Source of the DNA: Elusimicrobia bacterium CG08_land_8_20_14_0_20_59_10
GTDB taxonomy: Bacteria; Elusimicrobiota; Elusimicrobia; Elusimicrobiales; UBA9959
DNA length: 15,209 bases
Direction of reading: 5' to 3'
Assembly: GCA_002779045.1 (NCBI GenBank)
Contig: PEXO01000321.1
Coordinates: forward strand, 17,975-33,183
Positions 14,070 through 15,209 of this stretch are shown here, in pieces. The position numbers were made by a program, and so were the translations under genes. The notes below the pieces were generated by a model, which had not been told where the DNA came from, did no database searches, and saw only the letters and a list, made by a program, of their open reading frames with translations. Position 1 is the first letter of the stretch. The number at the start of each line of letters is the position of its first letter.

Positions 14070-15209
14070 CCTATCAGACGTTCTATTCACCTCCGCGATA
14101 CCGGAAATATTTCAAGGCCCGCCCCGCACAGGACGCGAACGGGGTCCCGGTAGGGCACGCGGACGTCGACGCCGGCTTTTTCCCGGCCGGGTTCGACGAG
14201 TTCGCGAAGAGCGCCGCCGGCGCGCTTTCGAAAATGAAGATCGAAGAGATAATAGAGCAGCTCGACCTGGTCTCCGGGAAATTCCTGGACCGGGGTTATG
14301 ACAAGCGGCTCCGGGCGGTCGACGCCATTTCGAAACTGACCGGCTTTTCGGGACCGGCCGTGGAGCGCTGCATCGACCTGGAGTTCGGCTCCTCGCGCGC
14401 GCCCGGGATGCGCGCCGCCCTGAAGAACGAATTCGGAGATTACGGGGCGCTGGACGGGTTCGTATACGACGAAAAGCTGAAGGGCAGTTTCAGGGTCGTC
14501 CCTAACGCGCCGGTTTTCGCGGTATGTTCGTCGAATATCCCCGCGCTGCCGCATCTTTCGATAATGAGGAGCTTCCTGACAAAAAACCCGCTCATCCTTA
14601 AAACCTCGATGGCTGAGCCTGTTTTTGCCCCGCTTTATATGGAAGCTTTCCTCGAGTCCGGCCTGCCGCTCGCCGAATGCGCGATAGTTCTGTGCTACAA
14701 CAGGTGCGAAGAGGGCCTGACCGAAAGATTAATAGCCGGCTCCCGGACGGTAATCGCCTACGGCGGGCCGGCCGCCGCCGGTTATTTCTCGAAAAAGGTC
14801 GCCCCCCCGAAGAAACTGATAATGCATCCGCACAAGCTCGGCTTCGGCATAATCGGAAAAGATTTCACGCGGGACATCGCGCCCGGCGGCCTGGCAGCGC
14901 TCGCGAAAAGCGTGGTTTTCGACACGGTAACGTTCGAGCAGCGCGCATGCCTTGCGCCCCATATTTATTTTTACGATGAATCGGGCAACGTGCCGGCCGG
15001 GGATTTCGCCGCCGCGCTGCTCAGGGAATTCGAGATCGCCGAAAAACAGGTCCCTCCGGCGGTCCTGAGCGCCGAAAAATCATACGCCCGCAGGGTTTAC
15101 CTTGTAAGCGCCGCTTTTTCACCCGCGGTGAAAAAGGTCTTTTCTACCGGCGGTCTCCGGAGCGCGGTGATACTCGCCTACCCGGCGGAGTTCTTTATTT
15201 CGCCGCTCG
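14066..15209 (+). CDS. LuxC-like acyl reductase (cut by right edge)
   Basis: The frame opens at ATG 14066 within the stop of the LuxE-like gene and stays open to the window end, giving 381 residues of a family usually near 480. Features include NAPVFAVCSSNIPALPHLS (147-165), KTSMAEPVFAPLYMEAFLESGLP written in part as KTSMAEP (179-185), VIAYGGP (229-235), and FEQRACLAPHIYFY (290-303), where C295 matches the catalytic thioester cysteine of LuxC (aldehyde-dehydrogenase fold). The family reduces an acyl group, delivered by LuxE or CoA, to an aldehyde with NADPH. Pairing with a LuxE-like gene makes a carboxylate-to-aldehyde unit that could act on the acid made by the upstream synthase and hydratase. 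GAGGAG lies 14 bases before the ATG, further than usual. The C-terminal ~100 residues and any following genes are not in view. Confidence 0.88.
   Translation, partial: MTYQTFYSPPRYRKYFKARPAQDANGVPVGHADVDAGFFPAGFDEFAKSAAGALSKMKIEEIIEQLDLVSGKFLDRGYDKRLRAVDAISKLTGFSGPAVERCIDLEFGSSRAPGMRAALKNEFGDYGALDGFVYDEKLKGSFRVVPNAPVFAVCSSNIPALPHLSIMRSFLTKNPLILKTSMAEPVFAPLYMEAFLESGLPLAECAIVLCYNRCEEGLTERLIAGSRTVIAYGGPAAAGYFSKKVAPPKKLIMHPHKLGFGIIGKDFTRDIAPGGLAALAKSVVFDTVTFEQRACLAPHIYFYDESGNVPAGDFAAALLREFEIAEKQVPPAVLSAEKSYARRVYLVSAAFSPAVKKVFSTGGLRSAVILAYPAEFFISPL

Noticed and set aside
14802..14808. C7 tract in the LuxC-like gene as a phase-variable site
   Set aside because: Short run in GC-rich DNA and the frame is intact; no independent sign of variation.
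12930..15209. LuxE/LuxC as evidence for bioluminescence
   Set aside because: No luxA, luxB or luxD is present. LuxE/LuxC homologues occur widely outside light-emitting bacteria.

Overview
The window comes from a GC-rich bacterium with an anaerobic-style gene content: three cobalamin-binding radical SAM enzymes, two iron-sulphur U32-family proteins, and an aconitase-type hydratase. Gene packing is very tight, with repeated ATGA overlaps, and three genes have -10-like hexamers only 5-8 bases from the start codon. No rRNA, tRNA, CRISPR array, transposase or phage gene is visible. The source may belong to an uncultured lineage such as Elusimicrobiota, but that is a guess from style and cannot be shown from this sequence.

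Left half, minus strand (1-8446). Reading leftwards from the divergent promoter at 8447-8498, the first unit is a B12-binding radical SAM protein (6830-8446) overlapped by an unrecognised basic protein (6246-6833). A 146-bp gap holds a possible terminator and a TATAAT-type promoter. Next comes a four-gene operon: a second B12-binding radical SAM protein (4609-6099), two tandem U32-family paralogues (3387-4586 and 2221-3390) and a phytoene-desaturase/isomerase-like flavoprotein (692-2224). A third B12-binding radical SAM gene (1-625, cut by the window edge) follows with its own promoter-like element. It is a paralogue of the 6830-8446 gene. Together these look like an oxygen-independent modification pathway, perhaps for a lipid or isoprenoid. 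The substrate is not visible in the sequence.

Right half, plus strand (8499 to the right edge). This is one six-gene operon: a homocitrate/isopropylmalate-synthase-like enzyme, an aconitase-superfamily large subunit and its small subunit, a thioredoxin-reductase-fold flavoprotein lacking the usual redox motif, a LuxE-like acyl-protein synthetase and a LuxC-like acyl reductase (cut by the window edge). It joins the front end of 2-oxo-acid chain elongation (condensation with acetyl-CoA, then hydroxyl migration) to the LuxE/LuxC carboxylate-to-aldehyde module. No beta-decarboxylating dehydrogenase, luciferase or leucine-specific gene is seen. The substrate-side motifs of the hydratase small subunit are altered. 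This operon is the strongest candidate in the window for an undescribed pathway.
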